Assembly (NCBI RefSeq): GCF_002192415.1
Contig: NZ_CP021780.1
Location: 6,944,001-7,008,000 of the forward strand
Length of the DNA: 64,000 bases
Reading direction: 5' to 3'
DNA from: Paenibacillus donghaensis
Lineage (GTDB): Bacteria > Bacillota > Bacilli > Paenibacillales > Paenibacillaceae
Of this stretch, positions 44,151-52,086 are shown one piece after another. The translations under genes were made by a program, and so were the position numbers. Every line of letters starts with the position of its first letter. Positions within the stretch are counted from its first letter, which is position 1. A model generated the notes under the pieces. That model was given only the letters and a program-made list of their open reading frames with translations. It had not been told where the DNA came from and made no database searches.

Positions 44151-45522
44151 AAGGCTTTTGGATTTTAACAGTACTTTCCCTTAGGAAACGACGTAAGCCT
44201 TCTGTTACTTTATATTGCTGTGAACTTGTTATAATCAACCGTTCAACTTCAATCTCTTTTACCGTAAAACCTATATTCTTAGCACTCGCTGCTAAAATAA
44301 CATCAGTGGGGATTATAATACCACCGTACGAGGAATTGCTGACTACAATTGCACAAGAACCTCCCGGTCGAAGCGCCTTATATATATTATTTAAAACAAC
44401 ATTCATATCTTCAAAATAACCTTTTAGCATATCTGGTATTCTATTTGTCCATAGTTTTTGGGATCTAACAGCTGGTAAAAGAACATCATGAAGCTCGGAT
44501 AAGTAATAATTTTCATATCTTGTAGGCCAAGTAGCATGAACATGAGATCGTACTGACTTCATACGTACATCTTTCTGATCAGATCTTGTTTTAATAAAAT
44601 CTCCCATCCAGAGTTCCATATAGTAGATCTTTGTATAGTCAAAGCAATTAGCATACGGAGGGGAGAATATTACAGCATCCAATTGCTCTCCTTGCAAAAA
44701 CTGATGCATATCCATTGCAGATTCTTCATAAATTATCGGTTCTGTCCTAAAGGAACTCGTGGAAGCCAAATCAACTTTAATCATTTCCAATGTACTATTC
44801 ATTTGATGCAAAATTTGATCTCTCGGGCTGAGCGCACTGTTTTTGTTCGCTTTTTTTTTTATCTTGAGCCCATTACCAGCCTTCCTATATTTAGCTACGG
44901 GTTCAAGGGAATTCAACCAACTCAGAAAAATCAAATCACGAACTTTAGCATCATCAATTTGAATAATGAATTCTTTAATTCTTAATAATTCAAAAAGCAT
45001 TTCCTGGCCGAATATTTTTGTTAAGTAATCATTTTCAGGTAACGCCACTTCGTAATCAAACTCGTTTGTAACTAATTCTGTTATGACTTGCTCTAAAAGC
45101 ATTAGCTCCTTTTCTGAGTAGTCCCTTGTTTTTACTTGGCCAACAAACGCCGAGAAAGGATTTACCTCAAATCCTATTGATCGCAAATTTCTTTCATGGG
45201 CCACAGATAAAGTCGTCCCTGCACCACAAAAAGGATCACAAATCAGCCCATCCTCTGGTACATCAAATTCCTTAATTAATGCATTTACCAACTCAGGTGA
45301 AAAGCCTTCCCGATAGTAAAACCATCTATGTCTAGGATAATTAACACTCTCCGTAAAATTTACAAGTGCTCTATAAGTGGCCGATGTTAGATCACCGTTG
45401 ACGACATTAAATCCTCTTTCAAACTCTTGATAGAATTCTTCATTTGGAATTAAGGATAAATTTACCATTTGATCTTGCACTACGTTCTTGCCTCCCCAGT
45501 CTATAGGTTCATATGGAACCAT
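44140..45522 (-). CDS. DNA methyltransferase, first of a tandem pair (460 aa)
   Basis: Motif I: EDGLICDPFCGAGTTLSVAH, then IGFEVNPFSAFVGQVKTRDY. Motif IV: DAVIFSPPYANCFDYTKIYY MELWMGDF. C-terminal GSCAIVVSNSSYGGIIIPTD. The same amino-methyltransferase architecture as the downstream partner, with different target-recognition regions. Two modification enzymes plus a McrBC-like restriction pair is the BsuMI/LlaJI pattern; there one enzyme modifies each strand or each half of an asymmetric site. Its start is 220 bp from the rlmH end, the last cargo gene of the element. Confidence 0.85.
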   Translation of the reverse strand: MVPYEPIDWGGKNVVQDQMVNLSLIPNEEFYQEFERGFNVVNGDLTSATYRALVNFTESVNYPRHRWFYYREGFSPELVNALIKEFDVPEDGLICDPFCGAGTTLSVAHERNLRSIGFEVNPFSAFVGQVKTRDYSEKELMLLEQVITELVTNEFDYEVALPENDYLTKIFGQEMLFELLRIKEFIIQIDDAKVRDLIFLSWLNSLEPVAKYRKAGNGLKIKKKANKNSALSPRDQILHQMNSTLEMIKVDLASTSSFRTEPIIYEESAMDMHQFLQGEQLDAVIFSPPYANCFDYTKIYYMELWMGDFIKTRSDQKDVRMKSVRSHVHATWPTRYENYYLSELHDVLLPAVRSQKLWTNRIPDMLKGYFEDMNVVLNNIYKALRPGGSCAIVVSNSSYGGIIIPTDVILAASAKNIGFTVKEIEVERLIITSSQQYKVTEGLRRFLRESTVKIQKPYET

Positions 45523-45640
45523 ATCCCTTAAGTATAACCCAGTTACATCTTCATTAATAGATAAAGTGGAACAATTTCATTATACCGGAACAAATGTTTC
45601 CACGATACCCTTTGTGAAAAATTGAAGTCGAGGCGAACTA

Positions 45641-45745
45641 CTATCTTATAACATCTATATTAGGCTTTCTCTTACTAACCATAACCCTACAGCCTTTGAC
45701 ATCCTTGAATACCTGTCCTACGTCAGCCAAAAATTTAGCCGTCAT
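45641..45745 (-). CDS. 34-codon ORF overlapping the rlmH stop
   Basis: ATG overlaps the rlmH stop codon (ATGA) and the frame reads [20 protein letters not shown] then [18 protein letters not shown]. It would be translated by coupling to rlmH. The composition is protein-like and the lysine/arginine content high. It may be an accident of what the integration placed downstream of rlmH. Confidence 0.3.
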   Translation of the reverse strand: MTAKFLADVGQVFKDVKGCRVMVSKRKPNIDVIR

Positions 45746-45769
45746 TTGTGATACGGTTCCCCCCGATTA
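45736..45769 (-). repeat. att site at the rlmH 3' end (att 5)
   Basis: GAACCGTATCACAAATGACG covers the last five codons and stop of rlmH. The staphylococcal SCC attB lies in the same codons (GAAGC-TATCATAA type). The other five sites in this window match its core GAxCCGTATCAyAArT. Confidence 0.8.
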
Positions 45770-46221
45770 ATCTTCACCGCGCGATAAATCTGCTCGGTGA
45801 GGACCAGGCGCATGAGCTGGTGGGGCAGCGTCATACGCCCGAAGCTCATGCGCTGCTGTGCGCGGCGCATGACCTCATCGGAGAGCCCGTGGCTCCCTCC
45901 GATGAGGAAGACGACATGGCTCGTCCCGTAGGTACCGAGCCGGTCAATCTCTGCAGCAAGCTCTTCCGAGCTCCAGAGCTTGCCGTCAATCGCGAGCGCA
46001 ATGACATGCGCCTCGCTCTTGATGTGCGCGAGAATACGTTCTCCCTCGCGCGCTTTAACCTGCACGACCTCAGCGTCGCTCAGCGAGTCAGGTGCTTTTT
46101 CATCCGCCACCTCAATCACCTGATACTTGAGGTAAGGCGTCAGCCGTTTGGCATACTCCGCGATGCCATCCACCAAATACTTTTCCTTCAATTTGCCTAC
46201 GCCAATAATCTGAATAAACAT
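45742..46221 (-). CDS. rlmH: 23S rRNA (pseudouridine1915-N3)-methyltransferase
   Basis: A full-length 159-aa SPOUT methyltransferase: [60 protein letters not shown] (SAM knot), [35 protein letters not shown]. It methylates pseudouridine 1915 in helix 69 of the 23S rRNA. Start at 46221, 5 nt after GGAGGG. Its 3' end is the insertion target of SCC elements and is so here; the gene remains intact after insertion because each element rebuilds the last codons. Its upstream neighbour is a two-component system, not the usual htrA-type gene, which is unexpected. Confidence 0.95.
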   Translation of the reverse strand: MFIQIIGVGKLKEKYLVDGIAEYAKRLTPYLKYQVIEVADEKAPDSLSDAEVVQVKAREGERILAHIKSEAHVIALAIDGKLWSSEELAAEIDRLGTYGTSHVVFLIGGSHGLSDEVMRRAQQRMSFGRMTLPHQLMRLVLTEQIYRAVKINRGEPYHK

Positions 46222-46399
46222 ATAACCCTCCACTAATGACCTCTATATTAATAGCGCAATAAATTGGAAAATACTCTCATAAACGAAACCCTAACCTCTG
46301 ACTATAGCTCTGTTATCCGCTTCTCTAGTTTAACACATCGCATATTTTCTCTACTTATGTATACCATTGATCTGCACAGCTTACTCTCAAGGCCCCTGT

Positions 46400-47533
46400 C
46401 TACTCCAGCTCCAACAGCAATTGTTCATACAAGATAGCGGTTTCAAACGAGGGGAGCGTGTTGATCTCTTTATGTAGTGTTTCTGTAAATTTCAGGTAGT
46501 TCCGGGTCAAGGCCTCTTTGTTCTTCTGCACTGCCAAGGCCCTCATTAAAAGCATAAGGGATTCTTCGTCCAGCTCGTTACGGGACAGGAGCTTCATCAG
46601 GAGCCGGATGGCGGCATTGATCTCCCCTCTGTTCAATAAAGCGGCGCAAAGGCGCTGGGTAAGAGAAGTATACATCAAAGACAGCCGTTCAACCTCGCTC
46701 CATGCCCAGGTAAAGACGTGATCCCCGAACAAATCCCCCATATATAGCTGTTCAAGCTCCATCGCCTGTTCAATATTGGCTTCATCGATGATCGCCATCC
46801 TTCTGCAGCCCTCTTCAAAGCTCAGGAGGTCCACACGAATATCGTTCAGAATGAGCGCATAATGGTTGCTGTCTGTGTGCAGGCTCTCCTTCAGTCCATA
46901 CACACCCAGCAGCTTACGCAGCTGATAGACGGTGGTGTTGAGATACACTTCAGCATTTTTTTGCGGCATCTCGCCAAAAATATCCTCAATCAACCTTGCT
47001 CTGGATACAAGTCTGCCCTTGTGGATCAATAGGTAGCCGAAGAGTTCCGCACTTTTCCTTGACCTCCATTTCGTCTTCATCCCGCGCGCGCTCTGAATTT
47101 CAATTCCGCCCAAGCCATTAAACTGGACATCATTGGATTCGCGCTCCGGCATCCCTTCTACAACGCGTTCCACACGTATTTGTGCACTGACTCTCTGCAC
47201 AGTAATGTGAAGCCGTTCTTGCAGAACCGGTTTCACAATATAGTCGAAGGCGTAGACATCGAAGGCTGCCAGCGCATATTCTTTGTGAGATGTGACGAAT
47301 ACGATCTTCGTTTGTCTGCCGCTCCCCCTCAGCCGCTCGGCGAACTCCAGGCCACTCTCTCTGGGCATACTGATATCCACGAATATCAAGTCCACCTCAT
47401 GCTCAGCCAAATAAGTGAACGCTGCTGCCGTCTCCAGGAAACTCCCCATAATTTCGATATCTGGAACTTTCGCCAGCATTCGCTTCAATATCAAATGCAT
47501 CGCTTTTTCATCATCCACAATGATAACTTTCAT
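46400..47533 (-). CDS. response regulator with SARP/BTAD output
   Basis: Receiver domain at residues 1-120: MKVIIVDDEKAMHLILKRML, phospho-acceptor Asp in LIFVDISMPRESGLEF, Thr/Lys in IVFVTSHKEYALAAFDVYAF DYIVKPV. Then an OmpR-like winged helix (KSAELFGYLLIHKGRLVSRA, NTTVYQLRKLL) and a bacterial transcriptional-activation (BTAD) TPR domain to the end (DEESLMLLMRALAVQKNKEA). 377 aa. Its ATG overlaps the stop of the kinase gene, so the two are co-translated. The adjacent surface-protein genes are likely targets, inferred from position. Confidence 0.85.
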   Translation of the reverse strand: MKVIIVDDEKAMHLILKRMLAKVPDIEIMGSFLETAAAFTYLAEHEVDLIFVDISMPRESGLEFAERLRGSGRQTKIVFVTSHKEYALAAFDVYAFDYIVKPVLQERLHITVQRVSAQIRVERVVEGMPERESNDVQFNGLGGIEIQSARGMKTKWRSRKSAELFGYLLIHKGRLVSRARLIEDIFGEMPQKNAEVYLNTTVYQLRKLLGVYGLKESLHTDSNHYALILNDIRVDLLSFEEGCRRMAIIDEANIEQAMELEQLYMGDLFGDHVFTWAWSEVERLSLMYTSLTQRLCAALLNRGEINAAIRLLMKLLSRNELDEESLMLLMRALAVQKNKEALTRNYLKFTETLHKEINTLPSFETAILYEQLLLELE

Positions 47534-49374
47534 GCACGAATGCCCCTTTCCATGCTGCTGCCGCTTAGAACAGATGTAGTCTGCGGAAGAACAGGGACCG
47601 AGAAATAGAAGGTGCTTCCTTCCGCCAGTATGCTGTCAAACCATAATTCTCCCCCATTTAAGCGGACGAACTCCCTGCACAAGCTTAATCCCAAACCGAT
47701 GCCGCGCTCTCCGGCTGTTCCTGTTAGAGAGACTGGGTAATCATCCTGCAGTAAGGACTCGGCTTGCTCTGCTGACATGCCTTCCCCGGTATCGCTTACT
47801 GAGATAATCATTGTATGCTCCATCCGCTCTGCCCTTAGGGTAACGCTGCCTCCGTAGTCTGTGAATTTAATGGCATTGGACAACAGGTTCCGAAGGATCA
47901 GATTCAGCATTGCTTGATCGACATAGACAAAGGTGTCCTGGCGGATCTCAGATATCATTCTAATGCGCTTACTTCCACTACGAACCAGCAACATACGTAA
48001 ATTAGCTTGAACTATCTGGGCCAGATCTCTTACCACGGGCTCAGAAATCATTCCCCCCGTTTGACTCCGAAACCAATCCAGCAGGCCTTCTACCAGTGCA
48101 AATGTATTCTGCACTTGTTGCGCCATTTCGTTAACTATCTCCTCATGGTCTTCTCCGCCGGACTGTAATTCCTCCTCCAGTAACTCCATCAGATTGACCA
48201 GCACCGCGATGGGATCACGAATATCGTGAGCCACTACGCTGAACATTCTGTCCTTGAACGTGTTCAGTTCACTGAGCTGTCTGGCATTCTCAAGGAGTTT
48301 TTCCTCGACGCGCACCGTATCTGTTACGTCTGTTAGGAGAAGCATTTTGCCAACAGGCCTATTGTTATTATTACTAACAAAGGTGAGCTGGACATTATAG
48401 AATCTATCGTCTTCTGGATCTGACAGCTGAACCTTGCTTGCCGATGAAGGCTCTTGCAGCATCTTGTCCATTAGTAGAGGATGGCGGGAGAAGACTTGGG
48501 ACGCCGAACACCCTATACTCTTGTTATTCAGCCCCCCAATCACCCGTGCAGCTGAGCGGTTATAGCTAATGAGACTGTTCTCCAGATCAAATACTATGAC
48601 TGCATCCTGCATGGATTCGAACACCTTTTGCAGTGCCAGGGGAGCCAACCGCAGCAGATTAAATTGATAGATACCCCACAAATAGAAGACACCAGAGAAT
48701 ACAAATCCGAACGGAGATAAATCAATTGGCATATAGAAGACCCCACTCAAATAAACAAGCGTAAAACCGAAGGGACCCCAAGATCCTACGATCATCAGAG
48801 CGATTTGCTTTTTCATATGGGGAGCTGCTGCACGGAACATTTGTATCATGAGCCCCATGCCTATCACAAAGAGTAAATACGAAAATATAACATGAACGCT
48901 ATATAAGGGTCCTTTATTCAAGGTTACCAGAGGAAAGCCCTCTGAGTGATTGATCGTCATACTCTTGTAGAACAGATGATGCCACTCATTCGTGTACTGA
49001 ATTGCAAGCGTCAGCACAGCCACAACCAGCAGAAGAACAACGGTTCTTGTGCGTACCCAGGCTTCGTGTCCTGTATATTGCAGCACCATGATAAACCACA
49101 GGACAGGACCAAATACAATGCCGACATATTCAATATGAAGCCAGAAGCGTATATGCTCCAGCGTGGTACTGATAATTTCAAAGGCATAGCCGAATGAATA
49201 AAAAGAACTGACCAGCATGCCGAGGCCGTAGCTTATGGCAATTGGCAGATTTCTTCTTTTCCAAGATAGGTAAGTCATCGATAGTGAACAGCAGGTTGCA
49301 GCCATCAGCAGTACAAACAAATACAGGTTATAACTCATAGATGGTTGACCCCTATCCAGGAAGTATTCGTTCAT
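47530..49374 (-). CDS. 7TM histidine kinase with PAS
   Basis: A 614-aa membrane kinase. Residues 15-245 are seven membrane helices of the histidine-kinase N-terminal 7TM type (YNLYLFVLLMAATCCSLSMT, TVVLLLVVAVLTLAIQYT, IALMIVGSWGPFGFTLVYLS). Then a PAS domain (VFESMQDAVIVFDLENSLIS YNRSAARVIGG), HisKA with the phospho-His in MFSVVAHDIRDPIAVLVNLM, and HATPase_c (NLILRNLLSNAIKF, DTGEGM, GIGLGLSL). Start after GGAGG. It would sense a membrane or extracellular cue and phosphorylate the regulator encoded just after it. Confidence 0.9.
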   Translation of the reverse strand: MNEYFLDRGQPSMSYNLYLFVLLMAATCCSLSMTYLSWKRRNLPIAISYGLGMLVSSFYSFGYAFEIISTTLEHIRFWLHIEYVGIVFGPVLWFIMVLQYTGHEAWVRTRTVVLLLVVAVLTLAIQYTNEWHHLFYKSMTINHSEGFPLVTLNKGPLYSVHVIFSYLLFVIGMGLMIQMFRAAAPHMKKQIALMIVGSWGPFGFTLVYLSGVFYMPIDLSPFGFVFSGVFYLWGIYQFNLLRLAPLALQKVFESMQDAVIVFDLENSLISYNRSAARVIGGLNNKSIGCSASQVFSRHPLLMDKMLQEPSSASKVQLSDPEDDRFYNVQLTFVSNNNNRPVGKMLLLTDVTDTVRVEEKLLENARQLSELNTFKDRMFSVVAHDIRDPIAVLVNLMELLEEELQSGGEDHEEIVNEMAQQVQNTFALVEGLLDWFRSQTGGMISEPVVRDLAQIVQANLRMLLVRSGSKRIRMISEIRQDTFVYVDQAMLNLILRNLLSNAIKFTDYGGSVTLRAERMEHTMIISVSDTGEGMSAEQAESLLQDDYPVSLTGTAGERGIGLGLSLCREFVRLNGGELWFDSILAEGSTFYFSVPVLPQTTSVLSGSSMERGIRA

Positions 49375-49480
49375 TCTGTGCCTCCTATGTTATCAGAAAC
49401 AGGTTGAAAAACATACGCATCTGCAAGGGATATTTCAAATTTTATATTTTGCTATGTCTATAGAAGTTGCTCTCATATAG

Positions 49481-49521
49481 AAAAAGCCCGCTTCAGCCTC
49501 TAAGAAGGGCTGAAGCGGGCT
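49481..49521. terminator. bidirectional terminator
   Basis: AGCCCGCTTCAGCC / GGCTGAAGCGGGCT 14-bp stem with A5 tract; separates the SLH lipoprotein gene from the kinase gene. Confidence 0.8.
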
Positions 49522-49568
49522 ATCAGCAAATTGCAGCGATACTTGCCCACTGGTAGGCAGCAGTAGAA

Positions 49569-51869
49569 CTACTTAATGGACTCCAGGAGAGTATTAAGCT
49601 CCGGATTGCTCTGCAGGACGTGCAGCACAATAGTTAATGCTTCCGCGCGGGAAGCTTGCTTCTTGGGAAGAAAATCTCCCTTAGCATCTCCGCTAATAAT
49701 GCCTGCTGCTGCAGCTTGCTCGATTTGGTCCTTGTTCCACACAGCATCAATATCCGAGAAAGCGGGGGCTCCAGCAGTGTTCACGCTGTTAAGGTTAACA
49801 ATTTTTGCAATAATAGAGATAATCTCCGCACGGCTGATTTCCTGATTAGGCTTGAATGTGCCATTCTGGTAGCCTGAGATCACTCCCTTGTCCCGCAAAG
49901 TACGAATGGAAGCCTCGGCCCAATGGCCGGAAATATCAGTTAATTCACTCCCAGTAACGGTACTGGAAAGATCGAATACTTTGGCAATAATCGTAGCAAA
50001 CTCCGCACGTGTGATACTTGCATTAGGGTGAAAGGTCCCATCCTTATAACCATTAACCACTCCTAATTTAATGAAAATGTCAACAGTCGCAGCCGCCCAA
50101 TGGGAGGTCGTATCGGTAAATTTCACCGCAGCCGGTTGAGCTTTGGCTTCCTCTACTTTTTTGCTGAGGCTGGATATAAGATTCTCGATGTTGACCACTT
50201 TGTCATTAAAATTCGCTTTAGGCTGTGTACTTGGTCCAGGCGTTGCTGCCGGGGTCGCCACAGGCATTGGTGTTGGCATCGGTGTTGATACTACTACCGT
50301 GGTTGGTATTGGTGTAGAAGAGGAACCTCCCCCATTACCGCCTACGTAAGCCGCTATGACTTCAACAGCTTTAGTCCCATAGACAGCAGAGCCATCCACA
50401 GCCGCAGCCTTAACGATGATTGTCCCTGCTGATGTGCCTGTTAACACACCGCTCGCATCAATAGTGGCTGCGCCTGTTCCGTTTTGAGCAGACCATGCAA
50501 CAGCTTTGTCTGTGGCCTCTGCAGGTGCAACCGCCGCAGCCAGTTGAATAGACTGACCCGCTTGAACCGACGAATCTCCAGTTACCGTAATAGAATACAC
50601 CAGAACAGTAACTGTAGCTGGCGTTGGTGTCAGCGTTGGTACTGCCGTTGCTGTCGCTGCTGGCGTTGGTGTCAGCGTTGGTACTGCCGTTGCTGTCGCT
50701 GCTGGCGTTGGTGTCGGCGTTGGTGCTGCCGTTGCTGTCGCTGCTGGCGTTGGTGTCGGCGTTGGTGCTGCCGTTGCTGTCGCTGCTGGCGTTGGTGTCG
50801 GCGTTGGTGCTGCCGTTGCTGTCGCTGCTGGCGTTGGTGTCGGCGTTGGTGCTGCCGTTGCTGTCGCTGCTGGCGTTGGTGTCGGCGTTGGTGCTGCCGT
50901 TGCTGTCGCTGCTGGCGTTGGTGTCGGCGTTGGTGCTGCCGTTATAGTTATTTGTGTGCTGCCTACTACTCCACTTCCATCATTAGCTGTGGCTTGTACC
51001 GTTACAGTTCCGGCTGAAAGAGCTGTCAGTAAGCCATCCGCATCGATTGCAGCCGATCCTGTTCCATCCAGAACGGACCAAGTAACGACCGGGTTAGCCG
51101 CATCTGCTGGTGAAATTTCTGCATTCATAGCTACGGAATCACCCACATGCAAGGAATAGACATCCCCAGGAGTGCCCACCTTAACGCCAGTTATTTTATG
51201 CAAGACATTATCCGTAATTAACTGTGCGCCCGAATAGACAGCAATAGGAGTCGGGATATCCGTAGTCCCCGATTGGATCAGAAAAGTAACCAGCCCGTCG
51301 ACTGTATACCAGGAGAAACCTTCTTTTACTACTGCTTCGCCCTTATTATTGACATCAGGGTCTGTGTTGTAAAATACTAAATTGGGATCACTGGCATGCG
51401 CGAAGATCTCTGTCCGCCCTTTCACAAGCTCGCCATCGCTATCATAAACCGCAAGAGTGATATTTAAATACCCTGGCTGGTTGGCATCCATCTCCGGTTG
51501 TTTAGCAAGCACTATATGGTCTACAGCACTTGTAGGTTTATGGATTTGAAGTCCGTTCACATTTAATGTATAGGATCCAAAAGGTCCATACGAATAGTCC
51601 GGAACCCAGCTGATCCCATTGTCGGTCACGTACCCGCCTACAATCGTTTTAGTACTGTTAGTCGGAACAGTTACGCTATTCCCCGATCCGGCATCAGGCA
51701 CCTGCACCACTGTTCCATCCAAATATCTGAAGAATAATTGTTCTGAAGAGCTTGGCTTCTCATTCGTATAATTAATCGTTATGGAGCTGGCAGTTAGGAC
51801 ACACCCGCTTAACAAAGCCGAAACCAAGGCCAAAATCATAAATACTTTCCATGTTGAAGATCTTTTCAT
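49569..51869 (-). CDS. SLH-domain lipoprotein with Big_2 domains
   Basis: About 766 aa. Start at 51869 (MKRSSTWKVFMILALVSALL); a lipobox LLSGC follows, so it is lipid-anchored. A ~250-aa N-terminal beta region, then a Big_2-like domain (LHVGDSVAMNAEISPADAAN P, AIDADGLLTALSAGTVTVQA), a PT/AAT repeat linker (50620-50943), a second Big_2 domain (VQAGQSIQLAAAVAPAEAT), and three SLH domains (FTDTTSHWAAATVDIFIKLG, YKDGTFHPNASITRAEFATI, GYQNGTFKPNQEISRAEIIS). Lipid and SLH anchors together place it between membrane and wall. The upstream in-frame extension to 51962 has no signal-like property. Confidence 0.85.
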   Translation of the reverse strand: MKRSSTWKVFMILALVSALLSGCVLTASSITINYTNEKPSSSEQLFFRYLDGTVVQVPDAGSGNSVTVPTNSTKTIVGGYVTDNGISWVPDYSYGPFGSYTLNVNGLQIHKPTSAVDHIVLAKQPEMDANQPGYLNITLAVYDSDGELVKGRTEIFAHASDPNLVFYNTDPDVNNKGEAVVKEGFSWYTVDGLVTFLIQSGTTDIPTPIAVYSGAQLITDNVLHKITGVKVGTPGDVYSLHVGDSVAMNAEISPADAANPVVTWSVLDGTGSAAIDADGLLTALSAGTVTVQATANDGSGVVGSTQITITAAPTPTPTPAATATAAPTPTPTPAATATAAPTPTPTPAATATAAPTPTPTPAATATAAPTPTPTPAATATAAPTPTPTPAATATAVPTLTPTPAATATAVPTLTPTPATVTVLVYSITVTGDSSVQAGQSIQLAAAVAPAEATDKAVAWSAQNGTGAATIDASGVLTGTSAGTIIVKAAAVDGSAVYGTKAVEVIAAYVGGNGGGSSSTPIPTTVVVSTPMPTPMPVATPAATPGPSTQPKANFNDKVVNIENLISSLSKKVEEAKAQPAAVKFTDTTSHWAAATVDIFIKLGVVNGYKDGTFHPNASITRAEFATIIAKVFDLSSTVTGSELTDISGHWAEASIRTLRDKGVISGYQNGTFKPNQEISRAEIISIIAKIVNLNSVNTAGAPAFSDIDAVWNKDQIEQAAAAGIISGDAKGDFLPKKQASRAEALTIVLHVLQSNPELNTLLESIK
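50620..50943 (-). repeat. 42-bp tandem repeat, about 7.5 copies
   Basis: Units encode APTPTPTPAATATA; six identical units and two variants (VPTLTPTPAATATA). Near-perfect identity suggests recent expansion or homogenisation. Confidence 0.9.
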
Positions 51870-51960
51870 CTGTATTCCACATCCCCTTAAATTTTTATAG
51901 CTCATATTTAAAATAATTATATCTCTACGCAATGATAGGAAAATGACAAATTTCAACGGC

Positions 51961-51981
51961 AAAAAAAGCCCTGTGCGGGCT
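51961..51981 (-). terminator. rho-independent terminator
   Basis: Minus strand AGCCC-GCACA-GGGCT then TTTTTTT; second terminator after the SLH gene at 52087. Confidence 0.7.
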
Positions 51982-52040
51982 CAAGGGTTATTGTCTTTTT
52001 TTATGTAAAGCAAAGTGGCGACCACGCAGACTTTAGAGAA

Positions 52041-52070
52041 AAGAGCGCCAACCCGAAGGTTGGCGCTCTT
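52041..52070. terminator. hairpin terminator
   Basis: AAGAGCGCCAACC-CGAA-GGTTGGCGCTCTT 13-bp stem directly downstream of the SLH gene stop at 52087. Confidence 0.85.
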
Positions 52071-52086
52071 TCACAATCAGTAGTGC

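Noticed and set aside
17498..45769. Integrative conjugative element
   Set aside because: No relaxase, VirB4/TraG-type ATPase or mating-pair genes; serine recombinases and the rlmH target fit SCC better.
45748..46236. Long plus-strand frame opposite rlmH
   Set aside because: Antisense to a highly conserved gene, no ribosome site.
50620..50943. Tandem repeats as a CRISPR array
   Set aside because: No unique spacers; units are contiguous and in frame within a protein gene. No cas genes are present.
50484..51017. Cys/Arg/Trp-rich plus-strand frame, and the valine/leucine frame at 50624
   Set aside because: Both are shadows of the 42-bp repeat in the SLH lipoprotein gene.
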